From the NCBI GenBank assembly GCA_014529385.2, contig CM043949.1:142175858-142239857 (forward strand): DNA of 64,000 nt, read 5' to 3'. A program made the translations under genes and the position numbers. Below, piece by piece: positions 48,009 through 61,526 of the stretch. Source of the DNA: Adiantum capillus-veneris. Lineage: Eukaryota; Streptophyta; Polypodiopsida; Polypodiales; Pteridaceae. Within the stretch, counting starts at the first letter, position 1. Each line of letters starts with the position of its first letter. The notes under the pieces are model-generated. The model did not search any database and was not told the DNA's origin. It saw only the letters and a program-made list of their open reading frames with translations.

Positions 48009-50385
48009 CGGGCTGCTTTGAAACGTATCGGCAATGATCAAGCAAACACAACTATATATTTAAGAAACAGAGAGAAAGGGGGAGGGGGTGCTTGTTGCAT
48101 TAATACCTTCTTACAAATCTGTCATGACAAATCAAAGTGAGATTAGTATTTGTTCAACATAGCTTGCGTAAATTTCACCACAACACATCACAAGAAAAGC
48201 CACCCCAATCACTGTCTTAAGGCCAGGGGAGTCCTCTCCACCCTGTCGCCCTCTTACAATATGTGGGATTTATGGCTAGATTGATGAAAACACCAGAGAC
48301 AAGCTATCAAGAACTTAACAAAAAACACCAAGACACTTACGCATCATTGTTGTCCATTACTTCACGTTGGAAGGGAGACAAAGTATCCAAGCTTAGTCCA
48401 AATCCACCCTCCTTGATTCAGCAAATGTGGGGCTTACACTAGTAGGAGAAATGATAGATTTTCTACTCTCAATTGAATGATCACTCTCTTTCTTACAATG
48501 TCATAGAGTTCCCTTGCTAATCCCCTATTACAACACATGCACATGCATAAGACAATGAGCTTCCACTCAAGAGCTCCTTCTAGAGAGGTTGAGCTTGGCT
48601 TCTCAAGCTATAGCATAGTGCTCTTGCTTATGGCTCCTCCCTTTTGTGCTAGCTACACCCTCCTTTTATAGCAATTTTGAAGGCTAAGGTTACTCCTCTA
48701 ACCATGGTTGGGTTAGATTTTTATCAATTTACCTAATTTCTTTTGCTTGGAATTATCAAGAAGTTGGTGGGGAAAGAGAGAGGAGAGAAATGGAGGTGAT
48801 AGGACTTTTCATAGTGGGTTAGTGTTAGTAGAGTTAGTATTAATTTACAAATGGAATTGAATATTTACAATGGGAGTATCCATGTAGGATACAAACAAGG
48901 AAGAAAAACTCTTAAGAGGTAAGAAAAGGTGGATTTCTTACAAGGTTGATTCTCCAAGTGTCTTGAGTAGGGCCAATTTTGAGGCTTGTTGACGGTCCAC
49001 TAGCTTTGACGGTATATTTTTTCTCCACTCTTGACCTTCCTTGAGAGACAAGGTAATTGAAGCTGAGTAATCAACCACCATGATGCTGTCTTTTAAGAGA
49101 AGAGGCTGAATTTTATGGTTTTTTTGATAGATATGGGAAATTTGGAGGAGGAAAAATGAGACTAGGTGGTCAATTTTGGAATGGAATTGTGTGTGGGAGG
49201 TATGAGTTCACCATGGTTTCTCTTATTCTTCAAGGTTGAGGAGAAGGCGAGTAGGGTGCAGAGAGGAGTGGTGAGAGAGGTGGGGATGATGAGTGGAGAA
49301 GTGTGTGTGAAAGAGGAAAATGATAAAGTGGAAGAGAGAGTGTGGCTGCATAGCATGGGAAAACTGGGGTCCACTAATAAAATCATAGCTCACAGCTCGT
49401 AGCTCAAAAAAATATGAAAACATTTGAGGCAAAAGTTCAGCCCACGAGCTACAACTTTTGTTTGTATCACCTTTTCAAATTCGGAGAGCAAGTGAACTTT
49501 AAAAATTCAGCAAAACCGACTGTTTTTTTCCACTGCACAAAGTCCTTGTGGGGTCCTTCTTTGGATGATTCTTTTGAATACCTCCAAGAGTGAGCCCTCC
49601 ATAGTGCATGTATGCATGCCACCTACCCTTGACCTTATTTGGTAGGTCTATAATTGAAGATATTGTTGAGATCATGATATAAGTGAATAGTACAACTAAG
49701 AAAATCAAATATTGAGGGGTCTAAAAAAATATGTACATGTCAAATATAAATAATATAAGTGGAAAAAATATAAAGGGGTCAAAAGAAATCTCTCTCATTA
49801 TGAGGCTACCATAAAAAGATAAATATTTTTGGTGTTCTAATTTTTTTTTTAAAAAACAAAATAGATGTAGGAAGGAAAAAATCACAATAGTGAAAAAATA
49901 TACACATAAATAAAACTAGTTTTTTTGGATTTTTGTTGGGGTGGAGTTACACCAAATATAAGAGAAGCTTACATGAAAATATTTCTATATGGAATAAAGA
50001 TTATGAAAAATGGTAAGAAAAATTGTGGTAATGGTGAGGCAATGTACAGAGCATAAATAACACACACCTAGGTAGAAATATTTAAATAAATACCAAAATA
50101 ATTATGAAAAAATCTTTTATTTAGGCCCTATATACAAATAAATATTTACATACGCATGGCCATAATATACTTATATTTTTTAAATTTTTTATATTTTTGG
50201 CTCAACTAGCCCAATGACTAGCTAATTGAGGGTTTTTTATTTCAGTAAGGAGATATGGGAAAAGTCCCCTAACTCCCACACACCTATATACAGTGAAAGG
50301 GTGACGGTAACCACAGTGTTTGAGTGATTTGATAGGGTGAGATAACTCACTATGGCAATTACAAAGAGCCGAAAAACGGCTATCA
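47619..50385 (-). repeat. Tat-like element 5' LTR
   Basis: 2767 bp, with the (GA)n tract at 47932-48006. The length difference from the other LTR comes from small indels. Confidence 0.93.
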
Positions 50386-50734
50386 GTACTAAAGAAAAAA
50401 CGTTTAGAAAACTTCTTTACTTGGAAGAGGAGTCCACCAACGGCTGTGCCCTCACATCTGTTAGGGGGAAAAAAGTGTTGGTTGAGGATACCTTAGCCCA
50501 ACTTGTGGAAGTTATAGGACCGAAATAGTTTTGGACTTTTAATATGTTGTCCCGTTTCCGCTGCGAGATAGGACTAGGTCTTCTTCTAGGGCTATAGACC
50601 CAAGCCATTGTCAATGGTAAAGGTCTATTCCTTGGATTTTTCTTGTTTAGAGACTCTAATTTTTATTAGGCCTAGAGACCTGTCAAGGATCCCATCCCGA
50701 TCTTGGTATAGGCGGATTGGGGATCTCACACAAG
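50386..50734. other. Unassigned spacer between the Tat-like element and LTR C
   Basis: No gene. It may be the far side of the gypsy-3 LTR interrupted at 41302, but the flanks do not show a target duplication and I found no direct support. Confidence 0.4.
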
Positions 50735-51010
50735 CTTAAGGTGCTTTAGGTGCTTGTCGTGTTTGATGACTAAGGTGCGTGATGACTGAGATGCTTGAGG
50801 TGCTTGATGATTGAGATTCTTGAGGTGCTTGCTATGCTTGAGATATAAGGGCTGTACTTGAGGTGAGAAACCCAGCCCAAGCTTGAGGGGCTCAAGGGCC
50901 AAGCTTGTGGTGAGAACTAGGTCCAAGGTTGAGGGGCTTGAGGTGGCACAAAAGTGAAAGATAATCCCTACAAGGAGGGGGCGAGCCCTACAAGAGAGGG
51001 GATGAGAGAG

Positions 51011-51047
<37 letters not shown>

Positions 51048-52048
51048 AAGGCATGCTTGGTACAAGGAAAGCAAAAGGGACACTTGTCAAGTTCCTCCTC
51101 ATGTTGCCCACATGGTGTGCTTGAAGCCTATTGGTTTGCCACCCAAGGGGTCCATAGATAAATTAAAAGCTTTAATTAATTGCTTTTATATTTATCAAGT
51201 CTTCTCTCTCAAAGGGGAAAGGGGGACACTTGTCCCAAGGCTACCCTTGTTACCCTATTTACCTCTTGCTTGTGATTGGCTAGGACTGGAGGGGTCCAAT
51301 GAGCTTCAAGCATGAGCTACAAGGGGGGGTTGACCAAGGAAGCTAGGGGCTTGCTTAGGGGGTATACTCTCCCACACACACTCTCATTGTGTGAAGTGAA
51401 AAGTGCAAGAGATCCCTCTCCTTCTCCAAGAAAGTGGAGAGGTTGAGAGCCTACACCAACACTCTTGGCTATGGAGTGCAAATCCAACTAAGAGCCATGC
51501 TTCAATGATTAAGATTTCCATCTTCTCCATCTTCATTACTATGCTATTATGTATGCTAGCAAGAAGAGTGATGATAAGTGAGGAACTAATTCTTTCTCCT
51601 CTTCTTCCTCTTCCCTACCCTCATTCCCTGCTAGGTCTCTCCACCTTCAAAGGTGTCTGAGGTCTTGGGACTGAGGCTTGGGATAGTTAATGCTTTCCTC
51701 AAAGTTTATGTTATGCTCATGATGCATGAAGCTTTCCATCTTCATTGCATCACCTAGGTCACAAGGAACACAAAGATTTTATTGTAACAAGTCTCTCTTG
51801 ATGGGAGAAATCATAATACATATTCCTATTGGAGGGGGGACCAACTCCACATAAATCCGGTCCTCAACTATTGTCATGCTCTCTAAATTCTCTCTCTTGC
51901 AAAAGTATTGTCCATGCCAAGTTAAATAAATGCTATGTTTATGTTGCTGCCATCAATTATGTTCACCCGCTATGCTCACAAAGTAATTTCACAAAAGTAC
52001 GCTCTCTAATTTATGCTACTCTCAAGTTAATAGGACAATTCCATTACA
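50735..52048 (+). repeat. Gypsy LTR C, 5'-truncated
   Basis: Homologous to LTR A from AAGCTTAAGGTGCTT onward, ending at CCATTACA. It lacks the first ~300 bp. An (AC)n tract lies at about 51015-51043. No primer-binding site follows, because LTR D begins at once. It could be the 3' LTR of gypsy-2 or a separate solo LTR. Confidence 0.85.
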
Positions 52049-53345
52049 TATCTCAGCATGGGGCCAAAGCAAGAGAAGGCAATGGGACCAGAAGCAAGAT
52101 GGTCTGTCAAAGACCAATGACCAGATAATGGAGCTTAAAAGACCTTAGGTTTATCTTCATTAAAGAACTCCAAATGTTAGTGTTAAAAGTCCTTAGACTT
52201 AGGACCTTAAGCAAGTTGGGGCTAACCTTGAGGTGGGAACCTTGCTTAAGCTTGAGGTGCTTGTTGTGCTTGCTGACTAAGGTGCTTGTCATGCTTGATA
52301 ATTAAAGTGCTTGAGGTGCTTGTCATGCTTGAAGCCTAAGGTTCTTCAGATGCTAAAAGTCAAAAGGGATCCCTACACAAGAGGGGGCGAGCCATGAAGC
52401 TAGGGGATGAGAGAGAACAGTCATCACACACACTCTCAAGGCAAGCCAAGACTTAGGAGGCAACAAGGACACATGTCAAGCCCCTACCCATGTTGCCCTA
52501 AGAGGTCCAATGAGAATTTAGTTCAATTAAATAATTGTCCAAGGAATATTCAAGACCTCTCTCCTAAAGGGGCAAGGAGGACACTTGTACAAATGCTACC
52601 CTTGTTGCTTGATATGACTAAAACATGTAATTGTCTAGGCTTGTAGAGGCCCAATCAAGTCCAAGCCTGATCTATAAGGGAGGGTCGACCCAAGCAAGAA
52701 GGGGGTGTGCTTGTTGATGCACACTCCACCCCCCCCCCCCCCCCCCCCCCCCCCGCACACACACACATTCTCTCATTGTGTGAAGAGCAAGAGCTTCACC
52801 TCCTCCTCCAAGCTTGAGAAGTTGAGAGCCTACACCAACAACTCTTGGCTATGGAATACAAATCCAACCAAGAGCCATGCTTCAAAGCAAGAGATTGCCA
52901 TATTCTCCATCTCCATTACTATATTACTATGCTATGCTAAGCTACAAGAGTAATGACAAGTGAGGAAATTATTTCTTTCTCGTATGTTACTTCTTCTTCC
53001 TCTTACCTTCCCTCACTCCCTAATAGCTCTCTCCACCTTTGAAGGTGTTTGAGGTCTTGGGATTGAGGCCGGGGACATGTTAATGCTTTTGTAAGTTAGA
53101 AGGGCATAATTTTGGTGTATGAATTCTACCATCTTCATTGCACCAACGAGGTCTCAAGGAACACAAGCTTGTATTGTACCAAGTCTCTCTTTATGAGGGA
53201 ATCTATAATACAAAAGCCTTTTGGAGGGGGGATTGGCTCCACATAAATCTGGTCCTCAACTATTGTCAATTTCTCTAATTCTCTCTCTCTTTTACAAGTA
53301 TTGTTCATGCCAGGCTAACTAGGTATAATGGTTATTTTGCTATCT
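52049..53345 (+). repeat. Gypsy LTR D, diverged and truncated, head to tail with C
   Basis: It starts within the LTR (CAGCATGGGGCC matching AACACGGGGCC) and follows LTR A order to about 53345, with clearly more differences than A-C. A poly-C run (52730-52754) followed by CA units occupies the site of the short CA tract. The end is lost: the CCATTACA terminus is not present. Confidence 0.75.
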
Positions 53346-53530
53346 CTAATCAAGTATTCTCTTTATGCCATTTTGGCATACCTCTAGCTTCCTCATTCCC
53401 TCACCAAATGTATCATTTATGTACGCATTATAATTAATCTAGTTTGTGATAAGTTGAATATCTTCCTCATTTGGACTTACATTTGCATTCCCAGCATTGT
53501 ATGACAGCAAGGATTAAGAGATTCATAATT
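53346..53530 (-). pseudogene. Possible copia-2 remnant (linker before RT)
   Basis: The plus-strand sequence CCTCATTTGGACTTACATTTGCATTCC and, 25 bases on, GACAGCAAGGATTAAGAGATTC resembles copia-1 8157-8280 (CCTCATTGGAACTTACATTCG and GACAGCAAGGGCTGAACAGAATC). The weaker 53400-53455 stretch follows copia-1 8060-8125. This is the part expected to follow the copia-2 RT that stops at 19882. Similarity is by eye and modest. Confidence 0.4.
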
Positions 53531-53815
53531 TAATTACATAACTATAAGTAGAAAAGAGAGAAAGAGAAACAACATAGTTTGAAGGTCAGAATCGTTGACC
53601 TCCAATAAGGCTATTTGTATTCCAGAAGCTTTCAATGAAGGTGAATACAACCATGAAAATCATAATAAAATCACATAATGTAAGTAGAAAAGAGAGAAAG
53701 AGAAACGACGAAGTATTGAGGGTCAAAATGTTCCATCCCCCTATAAGGCTTTTCATTTTCTAGAAGCTTTCATGAAGGTGAATACAATCATGATAAACCA
53801 ACTTGCCCATAAGGT
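53530..53815. repeat. Tandem repeat, two units at 136-bp spacing
   Basis: TAAGTAGAAAAGAGAGAAAG followed by AGAAAC begins at 53545 and 53681. Similar sequence (TAAGGCT, AGAAGCTTTC, TGAAGGTGAATACAA) follows in each unit. Confidence 0.85.
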
Positions 53816-53879
53816 AGCCTTTTCATCGTACTAACATAATTGGCCTTCTTTTATCAAACCAAGAATTTTTGCCTCAGGC

Positions 53880-54468
53880 TTCTGGCACTAACACACTCTT
53901 TCCAATACTCAAGAAAGTGACCTGGGTGGGGTAGGAAGACTCTTTTGAGGATGTCAACCTCAAGAAGTGGACCAAACAAGCAAAGGTGTCAATCTCTATA
54001 GGCTAATCAACAACTCAAAATAGAAAAATATGTCTTTGTCCTATCTCACCGCTCTCGGTCATCACTCTATTTCAATGACCAAAAGGATTTGAATAGCCAC
54101 AAAACTTTAGGGGAAGCTGTACTAGATATAAGGGGACAAGTCTACAAAATTTACAACATTCTGACAAGGTACAACAATCAAAATTCATCATAAAGAAATT
54201 CATCAAAATTGTAACAAAGCTTTAAGCACTCAAAAATGAAGATAAGGCTTGCAGACACTAAGTCACAAACCATGACGGAACTTGATATGCTTACACTTGA
54301 AAGAAAGAGCAAGAGAAGAGGAATACAATACAAATTTTGGAATTTGGAATAGATTAACCAATCAAGAGTTATGTCGATTACAAAGTAGAGCCGAGAAACA
54401 ACTTGACATCACATACAACAAGAGCTCTTTCTTTATCCAAAAAATTGTCCTTTCAAACTAGAGCTATT
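53880..54468 (-). repeat. LTR-like fragment, inverted partner of 61527-62209
   Basis: On the minus strand it matches 61527-62167 over about 590 bp, for example AATTCCAAAATTTGTATTG, CTCTTGCTCTTTC, GGTTTGTGAC, GTTTTGTGGCTAT and TTGAGTATTG. Just upstream on the minus strand is GTATATAAGCC, a TATA box, consistent with the R-U5 part of an LTR. It ends before the primer-binding site seen in the right-hand copy. Confidence 0.75.
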
Positions 54469-54699
54469 GGCTTATATACCTATGGCTTAAAAAAATGGTC
54501 ATTGGTCGGCTACTCTAGGCATTCATATAGGATAAGCATTTACAAATAAAAAATATGTAGCTCTAAGATCAAAATTACATTAGCTCATGCACATGGTTCT
54601 TGAAAAAAGTAAGGTACAATATATAAAAAATGTGGCTCTAAAATATGTGTCCCGCCAAGAGGGTGTCCATAAACTATAATGGTCAAACAATGCTAAAAT

Positions 54700-55690
54700 G
54701 GTATGACTCTAGATCCTAAACCTACCTCTTTTCAAGAATATGTTAAATCCTCTATGATTAGTGAAGCAAGTTCACCCAAAGATCTTGAGAGAAATAAAGT
54801 CATGAAGCCAAAACTTGAACCTTTTAATCCATCAAGGTCTAATGATTTGATGCAAGATACCCAACAACAAGAAGATCATCAAGGCACACTTCAAGAAACT
54901 GAATATTCAAGATGGAGCTTTAACCCCTACCACAAGAAGAAAAATAAAGTGGCACAAGATAATCATTGGCAAGAGGTAAATCCAAGTACAACATGAGGCT
55001 AAAAAAATTCAATTTGAAGCTCCAACATCTACACACCCTGAGCTATCAAAGACTCAAGAAGTAGTGCAAGAATGTCTCTAACCAATGGAAAGGCAAGGTA
55101 AATTCTTGCCCCTACCAACCAAGCTATTGATTGGTCTAAAAGACACACATGAGCTTGAATGACCTATGCTTAACTCTTCTAAATGGAGGGGCCAAGCACA
55201 ATTTGTTGGCCAACAAGACATTGACTGTTGTAGGAAATCTCAAACTTGAGCCCTCTAAGTCTAGCATTAACTTGGAAGATATTTCTTACAAGTGTATAGG
55301 TATGTTGGAGATAACATTTTCCATTGGGTCTTACACTACATATGGAAATCTCTATGTGCTAGCCCTATTTAACCTATACAAGGAAAAAATTAAAGACAAA
55401 GAGTTGATCGAAATCCATAAAACACTTATTGCTATATCATATATTCTCATGTCAAAGCCCATTCCCAAGGACTCACTAAATCAAAGCAGCCAAAGCCAAT
55501 GATATCTCCTAGTGCATTAAACCAATCGAGACCTAATAAAGCAAAAGAGTTTCTTCTAGGGACCTCCTCCACAAAGGGTGCTAAATTAGTGCTACAACAA
55601 AATCCCAAGAGATCAAAGGATAGAAAAGTGAAGTCAAAGTTATTGATAAAGAAGGTAAAGTCCAAATTCACATCATTGAAATTTAGTGAT
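54700..55690 (+). pseudogene. Possible gag/protease-like ORF remnants
   Basis: Three plus-strand open pieces lie in sequence: 54703-54996 (Lys- and Gln-rich, PKLEPFNPSRSNDLMQDTQQQEDHQ), 55149-55502 and 55499-55696. The middle one has LLNGGAKHNLLA, which resembles an aspartic protease motif (DSGA.HNFL) with Asn for the catalytic Asp, followed by INLEDISYKCIGMLEITFSIG. I cannot place it in a family, and a host origin is also possible. Confidence 0.3.
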
Positions 55691-55696
55691 CATTAG

Positions 55697-56200
55697 GAAG
55701 TGAATGGGGTATAGGAGGGCCTCTTTATTTGGCAGTTTAAGGGAATGCTTAAAGCTTAAGCCAAGTTTGACCAAGCCTAAAATAGAGGGCAAAAAGGCCT
55801 ATGCTGAGATTTTTTGAAAATCCATTTCCATATTTTGTATTTGGAAATAGTCTATTTAGTAACCCAAAAGAGAGATAGGTAAATGAATTTTAAAATGTCC
55901 TTTTTCCACCCCTCTTCTCTCTTAACATATAAAACACACTCTCTCTCTCACTTAGATCTCATTAAACGAGGCACTTTTCAGCCCCCTACCAAAAAAGCAA
56001 ATTTTCCACATTCTCTCATTGCATTCTCTCTCTAAAATGTGAGCCAACTCTCTCTTTCTTTCCCTCACTTTTCTCTCTTGTCACTTCCCCTCCCAATCAT
56101 TAAGGAACATTCTTTGCTGCCTACTTTTGACAGAGTGCAAATCCTCCAAGGTTGCAAATCTGCCCTCTCTCCCACTTTCTCTTCCTTTATTGTCTTTCTA

Positions 56201-56205
<5 letters not shown>
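55697..56205. other. Unassigned sequence with a TATA-like site
   Basis: No gene is recognised. ACATATAAAACACAC at about 55926-55940 could be a TATA box. CT-rich sequence follows. Confidence 0.35.
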
Positions 56206-56291
<86 letters not shown>

Positions 56292-56477
56292 ATCCCTTGG
56301 AAGATATCTAATTTGCGCCATCTAGATCTAATGTGTATGGGAGTGTTTCCTGCATTATATGGTTTTTAATTCAATATTGTATACAAATAATCATGCCTAG
56401 ATTTGGTGGTTATCTCTCCACCTCCTCTTGGTTGGCACCTAATGATGCAACTATATATAGGCTCTCTTTAAAGCAAG

Positions 56478-56535
<58 letters not shown>

Positions 56536-56556
56536 CCCCCCCCCCCCCCCCCCCCC
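56206..56556. repeat. (CT)n(CA)n and (CA)n plus poly-C microsatellites
   Basis: (CT)n at 56206-56235, (CA)n at 56236-56288, then (CA)n at 56480-56533 ending in a C run to 56556. Confidence 0.97.
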
Positions 56557-56752
56557 TATCTATAGCCTTGATAGTGAATACTCACACAACCACATGACTT
56601 ACATAAACGTAGGGCGCTTCAAACTTTGATCATCTCCCTCTGGCTCACTCTACGAGTTTACACATGCAACACCCAGATTGGGAATTTGCACTTGCGGAAT
56701 GAGCCGAGTATGGTGCTCCTCTGATGCATTCTTAACCTTTTCTCTTTGAACA

Positions 56753-56754
56753 CA

Positions 56755-56847
<93 letters not shown>
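56753..56847. repeat. (CA)n microsatellite, ~95 bp
   Basis: Nearly pure CA dinucleotide repeat. Confidence 0.98.
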
Positions 56848-56849
<2 letters not shown>

Positions 56850-56859
56850 TGCATGGCAA

Positions 56860-58206
<1,347 letters not shown>

Positions 58207-58463
58207 CTTCTCCCACACCAGCTCTAGCTGAGAGCAATGGAAAACTCCATTACCTCTGTGTGCAACAACATTTCTCTCTCTACACTCATGATCAACAATT
58301 TGAATTCAAAGGAGATTGAGGTGCACTCCCTCTCTTCCACAACATAATCCTTTTCTCCTATCTCTGAGTACTCTCCACTTCTTTCCTCCATAGCCACCTT
58401 CACCTGATTGTATCAGTTATCATTACACATTCTCTCTCTAATTTGCTTGATTAACTAACACAA

Positions 58464-60590
58464 ATGTCATTCAATCCCCTACCATTGCAAGTCATTACTA
58501 ACAAGACAAAACAATATCGATTAAATGCTAATTTAGAGCATGAGTATGCTACTATGCACCTTGGCACATTTAATCCCAATGCTGGAGATCAGCTACTATG
58601 GAACCTTGGGTGCAAGGCAATCAACCAAATGCAAGCTACTAATTCTCTTACATTTTTAGCAGGTTGCTATAATATTATTTCAATATACAAGAACATGGCT
58701 CAGATGATGATGGGAATCGATTTTGATGCTGAAATGATTGACATACTCTACTGTAGCATATTATCAAGCCAAAGGAGTTGGTGGAGCTATTGGATGATCC
58801 ATCCAATACTGGCATTGCTAATGTTTTGCACCAGAAGTATTCAGTGAGCTAAAGAGCATTGTGTCACCTCAGGAGATGATGGAGGTGTGTGACAGTGCAG
58901 GAATAAGTTTCACGGCCTATGAAGCTTTGTATATAATTGTCACATTAGGTCACATAGCAAGAAGGTTTTTTAGATTGCTGCCAACACCTTACAGTGTCAA
59001 TGTTGCAAAAAGGTGTGCCAATAAATATTGGGTGGATTTCAATATGTGGAGGATGCCCTGCCATTAGAAGAGAGAAAATCCTTCTGTTATAACGAGTTCA
59101 ATAATGTCTATCTTGACTTGTTGAAGCTCCAAGAGTAAATGATCAAATTTTATGGGTTGATACATGAAGAGTGTGATGAAAAAGTTATATTTGTGATGAA
59201 GCTTGATGAGTGCCAGATTGTCATAGGTCAACGGCTTGAAAGGGTAAGCGTTACGCTTATGAACAGAGCCTTGGTGGGCGTCGATGTTGAGATAAATGCC
59301 AACGAGAAAGGAAACACCTATTGAGGTATTCAGTCAGAGAAGAATGCTTGGTGGCTAGCATATTTTCATCTCCCACACGAGACACATGAGTCCCTCAAAT
59401 GGTATTTTAATCATGCCCTAATCATTGATGTCATTTGACAATAACAAGAAGGACAAAGATTTGCAGGATTGGGGTCTGGGTACGTTCTAAGTGAAGTGGC
59501 ATTTGGCAGGAGACTTCAAAACTCTCAAGTGTATGTTAAGCTGCAATCAAGGTGCAATGAACCTCTTCCCATGCATTTATAGCTTCCACAATAAAGTCTC
59601 ATTAGGAACTGAGGGCAAGGGTGCAAAGCCAACAAGTCAAAGGGCGGTAAGGGTAAGGGTGGTAAAGTTGCAGTCAACTTTGTGAAAGGTGTGCCCACTA
59701 CACAAATAGTGGGTAAAGCACTACAACAATGGTTTCAAGGTATCCTCAATTGTAACCAGAGTGTACCCCCTAATTGAGACATGGACGATCCAAATTGGGA
59801 TCCTATTCTATCGATTCCTCTGATAAATGTGCATGTGTGCACTCTTCATGCCCGTCTACAAATTCTTGACAAGTTGCTTATGCTCCATATTAATTATGAT
59901 TGGAATATGGAGCCTGTAGAAAGAAGAGAAGAGTGTATAAGAGAACTTGAATCTATTCTATCAAGTGTTGTCTACATGGGGGTGCAGTTGAGTTATCAAA
60001 GAACAAGAAGGCATTTGGAAGTACACATGATCGTCCGAATAAAATATGTATGGGTGGTAGTAAAACTAGGCATTTGATTTTACACTATTCTGACTCCCAA
60101 AGTCCCAATGAGTTTCAATTGTGGAAAAAGGTGTGTGACATTACCACCTATAGAGGTCACGAAGCAGCCCTTGGAATTAAGCGTGCTCGTGTGTGACAGT
60201 CTGTAGATGATATTTTTCGTTTGCTTGAAAAGGCAAAGCTAACCTGTGCCAAGATATCCACCATTAAATCTGTAATCAATAGTTTCACAACGCAAATGGT
60301 GGATGCCTGGTGGGAGATGCACATAACACATTACGTGGTGGATTGAACACTTTGTCTTTGCATTAAAAAAAAATTAGTGTTTGAACTAAAGTTTTATTAT
60401 TTTTTTAGCACATTAATATTTTTGCTCATAGCTCATTTTTTCTCAACACATTCGGTTCATTAGGCAACTGGAGTAGCCAAGGAATGGAGCGCTCACACTA
60501 TCAAGCAAAAGCAGTGTATTTTAGGAAGCAGACTAAAGTGCAAAGAAGTTAGAAACGTAGAATAGAGAAAGTGGTTAGCGTGATGTGATC
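58464..60590 (+). pseudogene. Decayed large ORF, transposase-like but unclassified
   Basis: A plus-strand gene is spread over several frames. From ATG 58464 it reads AMHLGTFNPNAGDQLLWNLGCK-like sequence and FDAEMIDILYCSI. After a frameshift come IIKPKELVELLDDPSNTGIANVL, SPQEMMEVCDSAGISFTAYEALY, LLPTPYSVNVAKRCANKYWVDF, EKVIFVMKLDECQIV and QRLERVSVTLMNRAL. Then follow KWHLAGDFKTLKCML and LFPCIYS, VHVCTLHARLQILDKLL, MVDAWWEMHITHYVVD and, after a possible intron ending at a CATTAG acceptor (about 60463), GMERSHYQAKAVYFRK. The spacing of KLDE, a GD.K.L block, a CxxC-like site and a late HITHY segment recalls RNase H-fold DDE transposases. This is inference, and the family is not identified. Confidence 0.4.
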
Positions 60591-60848
60591 ACAATCATAT
60601 CATGCTTCTAGTGCAAAAGATCGATTCTGACGATGGTTGGAGACAAGGTGACAAAATGACTGGCGTTGGGTGGAAAACCAATAAATTTATGACACTAACC
60701 AATTCTATTGTAAACATGCATTGTAATGCCACGTGATTTGTTGATGTCCCAATCAATGGTTCACTGGGTCAAATTTATTCTATTTTGAAAAATTTTAAAT
60801 TTTTATTAGTATTATTGAGTTTTTAAGTTTTTTTTAAAAACTTAGTAT

Positions 60849-60856
60849 TATATAAG
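60849..60856 (+). promoter_or_regulatory. TATA-like site
   Basis: TATATAAG about 100 bases before the ATG of the following ORF remnant. Weak support. Confidence 0.3.
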
Positions 60857-60948
60857 TCAAAACTCACAACTTGAAGTTCATTTCTTGTTTACACATTCTA
60901 GAAGATCCTCTTGAGCACAAACGTGCAAGCACTCATATCTTGCACCAC

Positions 60949-61520
60949 ATGGACGATTCACACGAGCAGACTGGCACTATGTACATCAATACCACCACAT
61001 CCACTCACACCACATAGAATCTGCAACCAACACCCCATGCAGAATCTACGGCTTTAAATCCACATCCCCAACCACAAGTGGGTAACCAAGCGCCCCAACC
61101 TGCTCTAGACGCCCAACAACCTCTCCAACCATCGAATCTAGATGATCAAACCACCATGTGACATTTTTTGTGATCTCGGACCACTAAACCATGCCAACTG
61201 CACACCTCTGCGAGATCTCCCACCAATTTTGTCTCTATACAGAGTCACGCAAGAAACAAGAGCAGCTGAAGAAGAATACCGAGGTCCGCTTCAAAATCTG
61301 GAGCCCTCCCCTGCTGTCACAACACCTAGTGCTCAGGCCACCGCGGAAACCACGCGTGAATGTTTGGACCGCGAGTCGAGCAAAGAGTTATCAAGGTAAT
61401 ACCAGGTGACCCGATTTCTAAAGCATGAGAGGCCAAGAGGAGGAAAGAATGAAGGAGATCGAAAAGAAAGAGGCAGCTGAGAAGGAAGAAAAAAGAGTGC
61501 AAGAAAAATAAAGAAGACAG
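60949..61520 (+). pseudogene. Pro/Gln-rich then Lys/Glu-rich ORF remnant
   Basis: From ATG 60949 one frame reads MDDSHEQTGTMYI, then a stop, then ALNPHPQPQVGNQAPQP and LDAQQPLQPSNLDDQTTM. A second frame (61142-61399) reads HANCTPLRDLPPILSLY and QETRAAEEEYRGPLQNLEPSP. The last part is charged (RMKEIEKKEAAEKEEKRVQEK), probably a coiled coil. No family is recognised. Confidence 0.3.
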
Positions 61521-61526
61521 AGGGAG

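Larger units (their letters stand above)
41302..50385 (-). mobile_element. Tat-like Ty3/gypsy element with long LTRs, gag-less
   Basis: Two nearly identical 2.75-kb repeats (41302-44054 and 47619-50385) in direct orientation flank a minus-strand polymerase with RT, two RNase H domains and integrase. The ends read TGATAGCCG...TTCTAACA on the minus strand. A polypurine tract adjoins the 3' LTR, but the 5' LTR directly abuts the polymerase: primer-binding site, gag and protease are missing. Outer flanks (TTAAG and GTACT) do not match as a target duplication. The few differences between the LTRs suggest it is among the youngest elements here. Confidence 0.9.

Noticed and set aside
41302-50385. 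Segmental duplication of a 2.75-kb unit
   Set aside because: The two copies flank a retroelement polymerase, end in TG/CA and one adjoins a polypurine tract, so they are LTRs.
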